A DNA stretch of 64,000 bases from Gemmataceae bacterium (lineage in GTDB: Bacteria; Planctomycetota; Planctomycetia; Gemmatales; Gemmataceae): NCBI GenBank assembly GCA_901538445.1, contig LR594585.1:677668-741667 (forward strand), read 5' to 3'. Of the stretch, positions 1 through 7,824 are shown piece after piece (position 1 is the stretch's first letter; the number at the start of each line of letters is the position of its first letter). Under the pieces are notes generated by a model, which had not been told where the DNA came from, did not search any database, and saw only the letters and a list, made by a program, of their open reading frames with translations. A program made the position numbers and the translations under genes.

Positions 1-1029
1 ATCGGCCGGTGCCCCGCGATGCAGGACGTGTACCGGGCCGTCGGCCGGGTCGCCCGCCAGCGGGTCACCGTGCTGGTCCTCGGCGAGAGCGGGACCGGCA
101 AGGAGCTGATCGCCCGGTCCATCCACCAGCACTCCGGCCGGCCCCCCGGCACGTTCGTCGCCGTGAACTGCGCCGCGGTGCCCGAGGCGCTGCTGGAGAG
201 CGAGCTGTTCGGGCACGAGAAGGGCGCGTTCACCGGGGCCGACCGCAAGCGCATCGGCAAGTTCGAGCAGGCCACCGGGGGCACCATCTTCCTCGACGAG
301 GTCGGGGACATGTCCCCGGTCACCCAGGCCAAGGTGCTCCGGGTGCTCCAGGACCAGGCGTTCGAGCGGGTCGGCGGGAGCGAGGTGGTGCGGACCGACG
401 CCCGGGTCGTGGCCGCCACCAACCGCGACCTCGTCGCCATGAGCGCCGCCGGCCGGTTCCGCAGCGACCTGTACTACCGCCTCGCCGGGTACACGATCCA
501 CCTGCCCCCGCTCCGGGACCGCGGCGACGACCTCGACCTGCTGGTCCCGCACTTCCTCGAGCAGTTCCGCCGGGAGCTCGGGATCGAGGTCGAGGGGCTG
601 GCCCCGGACGCGGTCGAGCGGCTCCGGGCGCACCACTGGCCCGGGAACCTCCGCGAGCTCCAGGGGGTGCTCCGGCAGGCGGTGCTCGAAGCGCCGGGCG
701 CGGTCGTGCCCGCCGACGCGCTCCGGCTGCCCCGGTCCGCGGCCCCGCGACCGGGCGGCCCCGGGGACGACGCCGGGCTGGCCGCGTTCGTCCGGGACCG
801 GCTCGCGGCCGGCACCCGCGACCTCTACAACGAGTGGCTCGCCCGGTCCGAACCCGAGTTGATCCGCCTCGCGCTGGCCCACTTCGACGGCAACCTGACC
901 CGGGCCGCCGACGCGCTCGGCCTCAACCGCATGACCCTCCGCAAGCGCGTCGAGCAGTACCACCTCCGCACCACCCCCGCGCCGGCGGTTCCGTCGCCGG
1001 CTATTTCTTCGCCACCGGCTACCGCGTAG
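1..1029 (+). CDS. Sigma-54-dependent transcriptional activator (NtrC family), 5' end outside window
   Basis: An AAA+ enhancer-binding activator that remodels sigma-54 RNA polymerase at -24/-12 promoters. The frame is open from base 1, and the residues before the ATG at 19 (IGRCPA) match the usual family lead-in to the AAA+ domain, so the gene starts upstream of the window. Any receiver, GAF or PAS sensory domain is therefore unseen. Visible are Walker A (GESGTGKE), the sigma-54 contact loop (GAFTGA), Walker B ([12 protein letters not shown]), the PLRDRGDD sensor region and a C-terminal Fis-type helix-turn-helix ([18 protein letters not shown]). It lies directly upstream of a kinase gene that has a sigma-54-like promoter at 1260-1275, so control of the following cluster is a reasonable inference. 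The family assignment is secure; the signal sensed is unknown. Confidence 0.93.
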   Translation: MGRCPAMQDVYRAVGRVARQRVTVLVLGESGTGKELIARSIHQHSGRPPGTFVAVNCAAVPEALLESELFGHEKGAFTGADRKRIGKFEQATGGTIFLDEVGDMSPVTQAKVLRVLQDQAFERVGGSEVVRTDARVVAATNRDLVAMSAAGRFRSDLYYRLAGYTIHLPPLRDRGDDLDLLVPHFLEQFRRELGIEVEGLAPDAVERLRAHHWPGNLRELQGVLRQAVLEAPGAVVPADALRLPRSAAPRPGGPGDDAGLAAFVRDRLAAGTRDLYNEWLARSEPELIRLALAHFDGNLTRAADALGLNRMTLRKRVEQYHLRTTPAPAVPSPAISSPPATA

Positions 1030-1259
1030 CCGGCACCGGCGCGGCGAATCGCTCGCCGTCGCCGCCGGCCCGAATCTTCCGCCCGCCCCTGACCCGACCC
1101 GTCGAACCGCCAGCAACTTCGAACTTTCTTGACGCACAAGTGGATTTCGCCGGTTCGTTACTCCAATTCACACGTTCGTCACCGGTCATTCATCTGTCCG
1201 CACGCGAAAGCTCAGCGTCACAACGCAATCCCGCGTTCGCGGGGCGACCCGGCGGCGGC

Positions 1260-1275
1260 TGGCACGGCGTTTGTA
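1260..1275 (+). promoter_or_regulatory. Putative sigma-54 promoter for the kinase at 1345
   Basis: TGGCACG, four bases, then TTGTA. GG (1261-1262) and GT (1273-1274) are exactly 10 bases apart, as in -24/-12 promoters (consensus TGGCAC-N5-TTGCA). The only departure from the core is T for C in the -12 element. It lies 70 bases before the kinase ATG and just after a sigma-54 activator gene. Confidence 0.5.
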
Positions 1276-1344
1276 TTGTCCGTCACCACACGCTCCGACC
1301 GCTTGGACCTGAAGGTCCGTTCGCTGCCCTCGAACGGGACCGCG

Positions 1345-2442
1345 ATGTCGCCCAGCGCCCCACTCACGCCCGGACCGACGCGCCCGGGGTTCGTCCTCGA
1401 GATCGTCGCCCGCGTCGCACGGGTCGAACCCGCGGCGCTGGCGCGGGCCGTGGGACCGACCGACGCGGCGACCGTCATCGACACGCTCCTGGCCCGCGGG
1501 CTCATCGACCGGGTCGCGGCCCGCGCGCTCACGCTGGTCGCGGCCGGCGCGCTCGACGAGCGCGACCTGCGGCAGTTGATCGACCCGGCCGCGGTCCGGG
1601 GCCGCATCGCCCGTGCGGTGCCGGTGACGGCCGCGGTGCCGCTCCCGCTCCCCCTGAACGCGAAGCTCGGCCGGTACACGGTCCGCGGCGTGCTGGGCCA
1701 CGGCCGCGGCGGGCCGGTGTACCGCAGCGCCCACCCGCACCTCGGGGTGCCGGTCGCGATCAAAGTTTCGGCGGCCGCCGCGCCGCTACGGGCCGAGGCC
1801 GCGGCGCTGGCGGCGGCCGCGCACCGGAACGTCGTCCGGCTGTGCGACCTCGACGAGGCCGGCGGGCAGACGCTCCTGGTCACCGACCTGGGCGGCGAGA
1901 GCCTCGCGCGGACCCTCCGCCGGACGCACACACTCGCCCCGCGCCGCGCGTTCCGCATCGCCCGCGGCGTGCTGGCGGCCCTGTGCGCCACCCACCGCGC
2001 CGGGTTCGTTCACGGCGACGTGAAGCCCGGCAACGTCCTCGCGGGCCGCTCCGGCCCGGTCCAGTTGTGCGACTTCGGCTCGGCCCGCCGCGCCGCCGGC
2101 CCCGCCCCGGCGGCCGTGGAGGGGACGTGGCCGTACGCCGCCCCCGAGTGCTTCGACGGCCCCGGCTCCCCGAAGTCCGACGTCTACTCGCTGGCCCACA
2201 CGCTGTACCACGCGCTGACCGGCCGCCCGCTCGTGACCGGCCGCGACGCCGCCGGGTGCCGGGCCGCGCACCTGGCCCTCGACCCGGACCCGCTGCACTG
2301 GACCGTGCCCGGCGTGCCGCGCCCGGCCTCGGACCTGATCCGCCGCATGGCGGCCCGCGACCCGGACGCCCGGCCTTCGGCCCGCGAGGCGCTGGCCGAG
2401 GCCCGGACCGCCTTCGGCCCCGACGACGCGCCCGGTGACTGA
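1345..2442 (+). CDS. Small serine/threonine protein kinase with HGD catalytic loop
   Basis: A Hanks-type kinase of about 365 residues. The N-terminal 110 residues form a helical region of unknown fold, followed by the kinase domain: a glycine-loop-like stretch (LGHGRGGPVYR), VAIK with the ATP-binding Lys, catalytic loop HGDVKPGN (His223-Asp225), CDFG (Asp243) and a PYAAPE activation segment. The usual HRD arginine is Gly, as in RD-negative kinases, while the catalytic Asp and Asn are kept, so activity is likely but not regulated through the HRD Arg. There is no transmembrane segment. The open frame extends to an ATG at 1129, but the sigma-54-like promoter at 1260 and the loss of sensible sequence before residue 73 favour the ATG at 1345. 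It precedes the bilin/redox cluster and may be its first transcribed gene. Confidence 0.85.
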   Translation: MSPSAPLTPGPTRPGFVLEIVARVARVEPAALARAVGPTDAATVIDTLLARGLIDRVAARALTLVAAGALDERDLRQLIDPAAVRGRIARAVPVTAAVPLPLPLNAKLGRYTVRGVLGHGRGGPVYRSAHPHLGVPVAIKVSAAAAPLRAEAAALAAAAHRNVVRLCDLDEAGGQTLLVTDLGGESLARTLRRTHTLAPRRAFRIARGVLAALCATHRAGFVHGDVKPGNVLAGRSGPVQLCDFGSARRAAGPAPAAVEGTWPYAAPECFDGPGSPKSDVYSLAHTLYHALTGRPLVTGRDAAGCRAAHLALDPDPLHWTVPGVPRPASDLIRRMAARDPDARPSAREALAEARTAFGPDDAPGD

Positions 2443-2476
2443 CGCCGAATCGTGCCGAAAAGGAGCCCTTGGTTCG

Positions 2477-2610
2477 GACCTCCCCCCTGGTGGGGGAGGT
2501 CGCCACGAGTCTTCGAGTGGCGGGTGGGGGGGAGGCGAGAACGCGCGTCGTGCGTTCCCCCCCACCCGGCTCGCAGAGCCTCGCCACCCTCCCCCACAAA
2601 GTGGGGAGGG
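2477..2610 (+). repeat. Four-hairpin palindromic element, family A copy 1
   Basis: Two side hairpins (CCTCCCCC/GGGGGAGG, then GCCACGAGTCTTCGAGTGGC), a GGGTGGGGG strand that pairs with CCCCCACCC, then two more hairpins (GGCTCGCAGAGCC and CCCTCCCC/GGGGAGGG). Copies lie at 5060-5195 (same orientation) and 40555-40691 (inverted). Weaker similarity to copy 2 continues into both flanks (about 2437-2633 against 5017-5222). Confidence 0.85.
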
Positions 2611-2679
2611 CAAGAAGACGCCACGGTTACCGATCGCCGCAGTCCGGTATTCCGCCCCCGACCCGCACCAGGACCGCCC

Positions 2680-4431
2680 ATGAAAAACGGACCACCCAAC
2701 ACGTTCCGCGCCCGGCTGCTCGTGGCGGCCGCGTGCCCGATCGGGACCGCCGGGGTCGTGGCCGCGGCCTGCCCCGAGGCGCTCGGGGCCGCCGCCGCCG
2801 CCGGCCTCGCGTTCGCCGCCGCGGCCGCCGGGCTGCTGTGGCAACTCACCCGGCCCCTCGCCGACCTCGGCCGGGCCGTCGAGGCGGCCGCCGACGAGGG
2901 CACCGCCGACGGGCTCCCGACCGGGCGCGGCGACGAACTCGGCCGGCTCGCCGCGGCCGTCGCCGGCCTCATCGACAAGGGGAACGAGACCGCCGCCCGG
3001 CTCGACGACGAGACCGCACGCGTGGCCGCCGCGGCCGCACAGCGGGCCGCCGACGCCGCGAAGGTCACCGCCGCGCTCGGGGCCGTCGCCGCCGCAATGG
3101 GCCGCGTGGCCGCGGGCACGCCCGCCGAGCCGCTGGCGCTGGCGCTGCCCGACGGGGTCAGCGGCGAGCCGGTCGCGGCCGGGTGCGCCGACCTGAGCGC
3201 GAAGGTGACCGCGGTGCGGCAGCGGCTCGCGGGCCTGTCCCGCATCCTCCAGTCGTGCCCGCTCCCGCTCGTGGCGACCGACGACCGCGGGGTGATCCGG
3301 TACGCGAACCCGGCCGCCGAGCAGGTGCTGGACCGGCCGGTCGCGCAGCTCGTCCGCGCCCCGCTCGGGAACCTGCTCCGCGCGCCGGCCGAGCCGGACC
3401 CGACCGGCCTCCCGTCGCTGGTGCTGACCGGGGTGCCCGACTGGTTCGCGCAGGGCGGCCGGCCGGTGGCCGCCGACTCCATCGCCCGGGGCACCCGGCT
3501 GTGCCTCGCGGCGGGCCGGTCCCACGTGCAGAACGACGGCATGTGGTGCGTCGTCGCCCGCGAGCTGGCCGACGACCACCGGCGGCTCGGGCTCGACCGG
3601 GCCCGGACCCGCGAGGAGGTACTGGTCGCCGCGCTGGGCCTCGTCGAGCAGCAGGCCGGCGCGGCCGGCGAGGGGATCGTCGCCTCGGCCCGGCAGCTCA
3701 TCGGCGAGGTGAAGCAGACCCCGCAGCGGGACGCGCTGGTCCCGCGGCTCAAGGCGGTCCGCGACACCGCGGCCGACCTCGACGCGCAGGTCCGGGTCGC
3801 CCGGTGGCTGTCGGTCGCGCTGTGGGGCGAGCTGCCGGCCCCGGCCCGGTCCGAGTTCCTGGCCGGCGAGTCGGTCCGCGGGGCGCTGGACCTGCTCGCC
3901 GCGCGGCTCAAGCGGGCCGACGTCACCGTGACGGTGAGCGACGCCGGCGGGTGGCTGTACTGCGACGAGGACTGGTTCGGCACCGCGGTGCTGGGCGTAC
4001 TCACCCACGCGGCGGCCGCGGTCCGGGGCGCGCCGGTCGGGGTCAAGCTCCGCCGGCTCCCGTGCCAGCCGGGCCAGAGCGAGGGGAACCTGGAGGTCGA
4101 GGTGGTGGACGCCGGCCCGCCGCTGACCGCGGCCCAGTCCGCGGCCCTCGCGAACCCGCTCGGCGACCTGGCCCCCAGCGCCCTGCTGCCGACCGGCGAC
4201 GGGCAGGGGTTCGTCCCCGGGCTGGTGCTCGCGAAGCGGCTCGCGGCCGCCCTCGGGGGCGAGCTGGCGCTCGACGCCACGCCGTCCGGCCGGCTCGTGG
4301 TGCGGATGGTCGTCCCGACCCGGCTCCCGGACCGGAACGCCGCGCCGCTCGCCGGGCTCACCGACCCGCACGCCGAGGCGGTCGCGGTCGAGGAACTGTG
4401 CGTCGGCTGGCGACTGGGCATGAGCAGCTAA
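2680..4431 (+). CDS. Membrane-bound degenerate sensor histidine-kinase-like protein
   Basis: 583 residues. Two hydrophobic Ala-rich segments near residues 10-60 suggest membrane anchoring with almost no extracytoplasmic loop. A HAMP-like linker and helical region follow (to about 190), then a PAS-like domain (LPLVATDDRGVIRYANPAAEQVL). The C-terminal half has the shape of a histidine-kinase ATPase domain but lacks a recognisable H-box His, a normal N-box (GTAVLGVLTHAAAAV sits where an Asn-rich box is expected) and clear G-boxes. This suggests a pseudokinase sensor or scaffold rather than an active kinase. The ATG at 2680 precedes the hydrophobic segment; the open frame upstream to 2452 is only repeat sequence. 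It is co-oriented with the ferredoxin gene that follows. Confidence 0.65.
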   Translation: MKNGPPNTFRARLLVAAACPIGTAGVVAAACPEALGAAAAAGLAFAAAAAGLLWQLTRPLADLGRAVEAAADEGTADGLPTGRGDELGRLAAAVAGLIDKGNETAARLDDETARVAAAAAQRAADAAKVTAALGAVAAAMGRVAAGTPAEPLALALPDGVSGEPVAAGCADLSAKVTAVRQRLAGLSRILQSCPLPLVATDDRGVIRYANPAAEQVLDRPVAQLVRAPLGNLLRAPAEPDPTGLPSLVLTGVPDWFAQGGRPVAADSIARGTRLCLAAGRSHVQNDGMWCVVARELADDHRRLGLDRARTREEVLVAALGLVEQQAGAAGEGIVASARQLIGEVKQTPQRDALVPRLKAVRDTAADLDAQVRVARWLSVALWGELPAPARSEFLAGESVRGALDLLAARLKRADVTVTVSDAGGWLYCDEDWFGTAVLGVLTHAAAAVRGAPVGVKLRRLPCQPGQSEGNLEVEVVDAGPPLTAAQSAALANPLGDLAPSALLPTGDGQGFVPGLVLAKRLAAALGGELALDATPSGRLVVRMVVPTRLPDRNAAPLAGLTDPHAEAVAVEELCVGWRLGMSS

Positions 4432-4435
4432 AGAC

Positions 4436-4532
4436 CAGAGGACAGAGCCCCAGAAGGCAGAGGACAGACGAGCAAATTGGGGCCAGTTCGGCTCCCGACC
4501 TTCTGTCCTCTGGGGTTCTGTCCTCTGTCCCA
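4436..4532 (+). repeat. Word-repeat palindrome (GAGGACAGA type)
   Basis: Inverted repeat of about 35-base arms, each built from the near-repeated word CAGAGGACAGA. It fills the gap between the sensor gene and the ferredoxin gene and ends 13 bases before the ferredoxin ATG. Its architecture resembles 49016-49124, 49931-50025 and 62676-62782 although the sequence differs. Confidence 0.75.
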
Positions 4533-4545
4533 ACCGGGGGGCGCG

Positions 4546-5019
4546 ATGAAGTCCGTGACGATGGTGCCGGTGGGCGGCCAGTTGGAGGTCGCGACCGGGA
4601 GCCGCCTGGTCGAGGGGCTGCTCTCGCAGGACCTCGAGATCGACATGGCGTGCGGCGGCCGCGGGTTGTGCGCGACGTGCCACGTGTACCTCCGGGCCGG
4701 CAAGGACTGCGTGTCCCCGCCGAGCGCCCGCGAGCTGCGGACCCTCGGGCTGCTGGCCACCGCGGACCCGGACAGCCGGCTCGCGTGCCAGTGCCACATC
4801 GAGGGCAACGGGATCGTCGTCGAGGTCCCCGAGGGGATGTACGTGCAGTCGGTCGAGCAGGTGGACGCCTTGGTCGGCACGGTCGCCGGGTACGACTACC
4901 TGCACCCGATCACCGGGCAGCGGCTGATCCCCAAGGGGAAGCTCATCACCCGGTCCATCTTCAACGAGTTCGTGTCGGCCGCGAAGGAGCTGAAACGGGT
5001 CCGCGAGACCCCCACCTGA
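4546..5019 (+). CDS. 2Fe-2S plant-type ferredoxin with conserved C-terminal tail
   Basis: 157 residues. The N-terminal 100 form a plant/adrenodoxin-like 2Fe-2S ferredoxin with ligands Cys36, Cys42, Cys45 (ACGGRGLCATC) and Cys81 (LACQC). A tail of about 55 residues follows, containing LHPITGQRLIPKGKLITRS. The same cysteine positions and a matching tail occur in the ferredoxin-kinase fusion at 9269-10927, so the two are close paralogues. A soluble electron carrier is expected. Context (heme oxygenase at 8362, V4R proteins) suggests it could supply electrons for heme cleavage or bilin chemistry; this is inference. Start: ATG after a GGGGGG stretch, immediately downstream of the hairpin ending near 4532. 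Confidence 0.88.
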   Translation: MKSVTMVPVGGQLEVATGSRLVEGLLSQDLEIDMACGGRGLCATCHVYLRAGKDCVSPPSARELRTLGLLATADPDSRLACQCHIEGNGIVVEVPEGMYVQSVEQVDALVGTVAGYDYLHPITGQRLIPKGKLITRSIFNEFVSAAKELKRVRETPT

Positions 5020-5059
5020 CTGACACCCGGATCGTGTCGAACAGGAACTCTTGGTTTTG

Positions 5060-5195
5060 ACCTCCCCCCTGGTGGGGGAGGTCGCTCCGAGTCTTCGAGG
5101 AGCGGGTGGGGGGGGAAGCGAGAACGCGCGTGAAGCGTTTCCCCCCCCACCCGGCTCGCAGAGCCTCGCCACCCTCCCCCACAAAGTGGGGAGGG
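5060..5195 (+). repeat. Four-hairpin palindromic element, family A copy 2
   Basis: Same layout as 2477-2610. The second hairpin reads GCTCCGAGTCTTCGAGGAGC instead of GCCACGAGTCTTCGAGTGGC, so two base pairs changed on both sides with pairing kept. It fills the gap between the ferredoxin and the first V4R gene. Confidence 0.85.
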
Positions 5196-5264
5196 CAAGA
5201 ACCGGCAACGGTTACGGACGTCCGCGAGACCCCCACCTGACACCCGCACGCGAGGAGCCCCGCG

Positions 5265-6068
5265 ATGAGCACCCGGACCGACGACTACACTGCCCCGATC
5301 GACCGCCCGTCGGAGCAGACGCTCCAGTTGCTGTGGAAGGAGAAGGCCGACCTGCGGTCCGTCTCGTTCCTCCGCCGCCCCGGGGTGACCGACGGGACCA
5401 TCCACCGCGGCCCGATCGCCGTGGTCGAGGGGCCCCAGCCGTACAAGCACAACCACTACCACGACTCGGAGTTCTTCCGGGCCGACCCGGACCGGGGCAC
5501 GGTCACCAACCCGTACGGCCAGCGGGTCATGCGGGTGTCCGAGGACTTCCTGGTCGCGGTCCTCGGGTCGCTCGAGGACGAGGTCGGGCAGAGCGGCGCG
5601 CGGGAGATCATGTACAAGTGCGGGTACCAGTGGGGCGTGCAGGACATGCGGCGGTTCCTGCCCCGGATGCAGGCCGAGTTCGAGGCCGAGCTGGACCGGA
5701 TGCGGGTGGACTTCCTCATGGAGTGCTGGTGGTGGCCGCTCACCATCATGGGCTGGGGCACCTGGCGGTACGACTTCACCCAGCGGGACAAGGGGCTGCT
5801 GTACGTCGAGCTGTACGAGTCGGCCGTCGCGAAGTCGGTCGGCGACGTCGGGTCGGTCGTGTGCTACTTCTACGCGGGCCTGTTCGGGGCGGTGTTCAGC
5901 GCGCTGGCCAAGCGGCCCCTCGGGTGCGTCGAGATGCAGTGCTACGCGACCGGCGAGGACTTCTGCAAGTTCGTGGTCGCGGACTACGAGCGGGTGAACG
6001 CGGCCGCGTTCTGGCGCGGCGAGGGCGCGTCGGCCCGCGACATCACCCGGAAGCTGTCCGAGATGTGA
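5265..6068 (+). CDS. V4R (4-vinyl reductase) domain protein 1
   Basis: 267 residues, soluble. The C-terminal part has the V4R signature: a Gly-rich helix (YFYAGLFGAVFSALAK) followed by the Cys-containing strand pattern CVEMQCYATGEDFCKF. V4R is the ligand-binding fold of BchJ and of XylR-type sensors; it binds small hydrophobic or tetrapyrrole-related molecules, and the '4-vinyl reductase' name does not prove that activity. The N-terminal half is rich in Trp, Tyr and His (HNHYHD, ECWWWP) and is unassigned. The gene sits between a ferredoxin and a second V4R gene, upstream of phycobiliprotein-like genes and a heme oxygenase, so a bilin-related ligand is plausible but inferred. Start ATG follows GAGGAGCCCCGCG, an acceptable ribosome-binding site. 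Confidence 0.8.
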   Translation: MSTRTDDYTAPIDRPSEQTLQLLWKEKADLRSVSFLRRPGVTDGTIHRGPIAVVEGPQPYKHNHYHDSEFFRADPDRGTVTNPYGQRVMRVSEDFLVAVLGSLEDEVGQSGAREIMYKCGYQWGVQDMRRFLPRMQAEFEAELDRMRVDFLMECWWWPLTIMGWGTWRYDFTQRDKGLLYVELYESAVAKSVGDVGSVVCYFYAGLFGAVFSALAKRPLGCVEMQCYATGEDFCKFVVADYERVNAAAFWRGEGASARDITRKLSEM

Positions 6069-6090
6069 TACCACGTCCGGTTGGCGGCCC

Positions 6091-6164
6091 ACTGGAGCCG
6101 GCCTCTGTGAGGCCGGGCCTTGGCGAGTCCCCGAGCACCGGCCTCACAGAGGCCGGCTACAGAA
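6091..6164 (+). repeat. Palindrome family C copy 1 (GGCCTCTGTGAGGCCGG)
   Basis: Arms AGCCGGCCTCTGTGAGGCCG and CGGCCTCACAGAGGCCGGCT flank a loop containing GAGTCCCCGAGCACC. Further copies lie at 7175-7277 and 45528-45600. Each arm can also fold on itself. Confidence 0.85.
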
Positions 6165-6233
6165 GAGAGACCGATCACCCAGACCGGGGGTGAGCCCCGG
6201 AACCCGCACCCGCACCCCACCGAGACCGCACCG

Positions 6234-6449
6234 ATGAACCCGCACCGCCTCCCGTGGACCGCCCTGGCCGCCCGGTTCCGGGCCGCCGCCCCCCGGTCGG
6301 CCGCCCCCCGGGCCGCCCGCGCGCCCCGCGCCGCCGGGGGCCACCCGGGCCGCCGGCCCCTGAACCAACTGTTCGCGCCGGCAGCGGCCGAGCCGCCGGC
6401 CGCCCCCGCGACCTCCGCCACCGGACCGACCGCCAGCACCGTGGCGTGA
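6234..6449 (+). CDS. Small Ala/Pro/Arg-rich hypothetical protein
   Basis: 71 residues (MNPHRLPWTALAARFRAAAP...), basic N-terminal half and Ala/Pro-rich C-terminus, with no recognised domain. It lies between the two V4R genes, 23 bases before the next start, on the same strand. In DNA this GC-rich such compositions arise easily by chance, so coding status is uncertain. Position inside a co-oriented cluster with short spacing to the next gene is the main support. Confidence 0.35.
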   Translation: MNPHRLPWTALAARFRAAAPRSAAPRAARAPRAAGGHPGRRPLNQLFAPAAAEPPAAPATSATGPTASTVA

Positions 6450-6472
6450 CCACCCAACCGAGGAGACCCCCG

Positions 6473-7147
6473 ATGACGATGGCACTCGACCCGCCGGTGC
6501 GGCTCAAGGGCAACCCCGCCGCCCGGCCCGACTACTTCCGCACCGACGTGGCCACTGGGGTGACCCGGAACCCCGCCGGGGTCCGCATCTGCGCCCTGCC
6601 CACCGAGTTCCTGCTCGGGTTCCGCGACGCCCTCGTGTACGAGTGCGGCAAGGCGTACCGGCGGGTCATGAAGGGGGCGGGCAAGAAGTGGGGCGCGCGG
6701 CTCGCGGCCCGGTTCGACAAGGAGGTCACGGCCCTGTACGGCACCCGGCTCCGCGACCTCCCCGCCGGGCTCGTCCACACGTGCCTGACCGAGTCGTTCG
6801 CGGCCCACGGGTACGGCCTGCTCCGCCTCGACCTGTCGCTGTGCGGCGACGGGATCCTGCTCGCGGACCTCGCCGACTCGGTCATGCCGTCGCTGATCCG
6901 CGAGTCCGACCGGCCCGTGGACATGCTCCTCGCCGGGGCGCTCGGGGTCGTGTTCGGGCACCTGAGCGGCGAGTCCCTCGACGCGGTCCAGACCGAGTGC
7001 CCGTCGATGGGGGCCGAGCGGTCCCGGTTCGTCATCGCGCGGGCCGACGCGGTCGCCGCCGCCGAGGACTGGATCGAGACCGTCGAGGCCATGCCGACCC
7101 ACGCGGCCGTGCTGCAGCGGATCAAGGACGCCCTCCAAACGACGTGA
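6473..7147 (+). CDS. V4R domain protein 2
   Basis: 224 residues. The C-terminal third carries a V4R-like pattern (GALGVVFGHLSGESLDAVQTECPSMGAERSRFVIA region), with one Cys of the usual Cys set kept (TECPSMG) and others replaced. The rest is a predominantly helical ligand-binding-like domain. It is only weakly similar to the first V4R protein. Start ATG at 6473 follows GAGGAGACCCCCG, a good ribosome-binding site. It is followed by a family C palindrome and the two phycobiliprotein-like genes. A shared ligand or partner with the first V4R protein is plausible, but no reaction can be assigned. Confidence 0.7.
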   Translation: MTMALDPPVRLKGNPAARPDYFRTDVATGVTRNPAGVRICALPTEFLLGFRDALVYECGKAYRRVMKGAGKKWGARLAARFDKEVTALYGTRLRDLPAGLVHTCLTESFAAHGYGLLRLDLSLCGDGILLADLADSVMPSLIRESDRPVDMLLAGALGVVFGHLSGESLDAVQTECPSMGAERSRFVIARADAVAAAEDWIETVEAMPTHAAVLQRIKDALQTT

Positions 7148-7174
7148 CACCCCGAGACCCCCGGCGGGCGGCTC

Positions 7175-7277
7175 ACTGTAGCCGGCCTCACAGAGGCCGG
7201 GCCCACTGTAGCCGGCCTCTGTGAGGCCGGGCCTGTGCGAGTCCCCGAGCCCCGGCCTCACAGAGGCCGGCTACAGA
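7175..7277 (+). repeat. Palindrome family C copy 2, with an extra arm
   Basis: Three GGCCTC-type hairpin units: TGTAGCCGGCCTCACAGAGG, then TGTAGCCGGCCTCTGTGAGG, then the inverse arm ending GGCCGGCTACA. The loop GAGTCCCCGAGCCCC matches copy 1. It occupies the gap between V4R protein 2 and the first phycobiliprotein-like gene. Confidence 0.85.
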
Positions 7278-7331
7278 ACGCAGACGATCCGCCCGACCCG
7301 GTACGACACCCCGAGACCCCGCGGAGCGCCC

Positions 7332-7808
7332 ATGAACACCTGGCTCACCGACATCATGCGGAAGGCGAACGAGCGGCCGTTCCCCGAGGCCGACGTGGCC
7401 CGGATGACGGCGTACTACGCCCGGCTCCCGGCCCGGCTCAAGCTCGGCGAGGAGCTGGAGCGGGCCGAGGCCGGGCTCGCCCGCCGGCTCCACGAGGAGC
7501 TGACCAGGCGGCACCCGGACCGGCAGACGTACAGCCGGCCCCTGGCCCAGGACCTCGTCGAGAGCCTGCGACACGTCAACCTGTCGGTCCTGGCCGACGA
7601 CCCGCGGCTGCTCCGGTACCGGTGGACCGAGCACCTCGCCCGGGTGCTCCCCGAGCTGGGCGTGGACCCGCTCGAGGTCCGCGACGCGTACCTCGTGCTC
7701 CGCGAGTTGATCGAGGGCCGGCTCACCGGGTCGTCGTGGGAGGTGTTCCGCCCCGCGTTCGACGAGATGACCGACGCGCTCACCGCCGTTCCGTCCCCCA
7801 CCGCCTGA
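7332..7808 (+). CDS. Phycobiliprotein-like (globin-fold) helical protein 1
   Basis: 158 residues, all-helical and soluble. Helix spacing and length (160-170 is typical) resemble a phycobilisome alpha/beta subunit: an N-terminal helix pair, a long helix ending in RRHPDRQTYSRP, a DLVESLRHVNLSVL segment where phycobiliproteins have C-RD-YYLR, and a final LGVDPLEVRDAYLVLRELI segment. It contains no cysteine, so covalent bilin attachment at the Cys84-type site is impossible. Any chromophore would be non-covalent, or the protein is structural. It is followed after 16 bases by a second protein of the same kind and then by heme oxygenase. The fold assignment rests on pattern comparison only; a divergent globin or an unrelated helical bundle are alternatives. 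Confidence 0.55.
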   Translation: MNTWLTDIMRKANERPFPEADVARMTAYYARLPARLKLGEELERAEAGLARRLHEELTRRHPDRQTYSRPLAQDLVESLRHVNLSVLADDPRLLRYRWTEHLARVLPELGVDPLEVRDAYLVLRELIEGRLTGSSWEVFRPAFDEMTDALTAVPSPTA

Positions 7809-7824
7809 CCCCCGGGAGGCCCCC

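Noticed and set aside
1786-5208. Long minus-strand frame of 1140 codons
   Set aside because: Antisense shadow of GC-rich plus-strand genes, as shown by low-complexity Arg/Gly/Pro content and the strong coding signal of the opposite strand.
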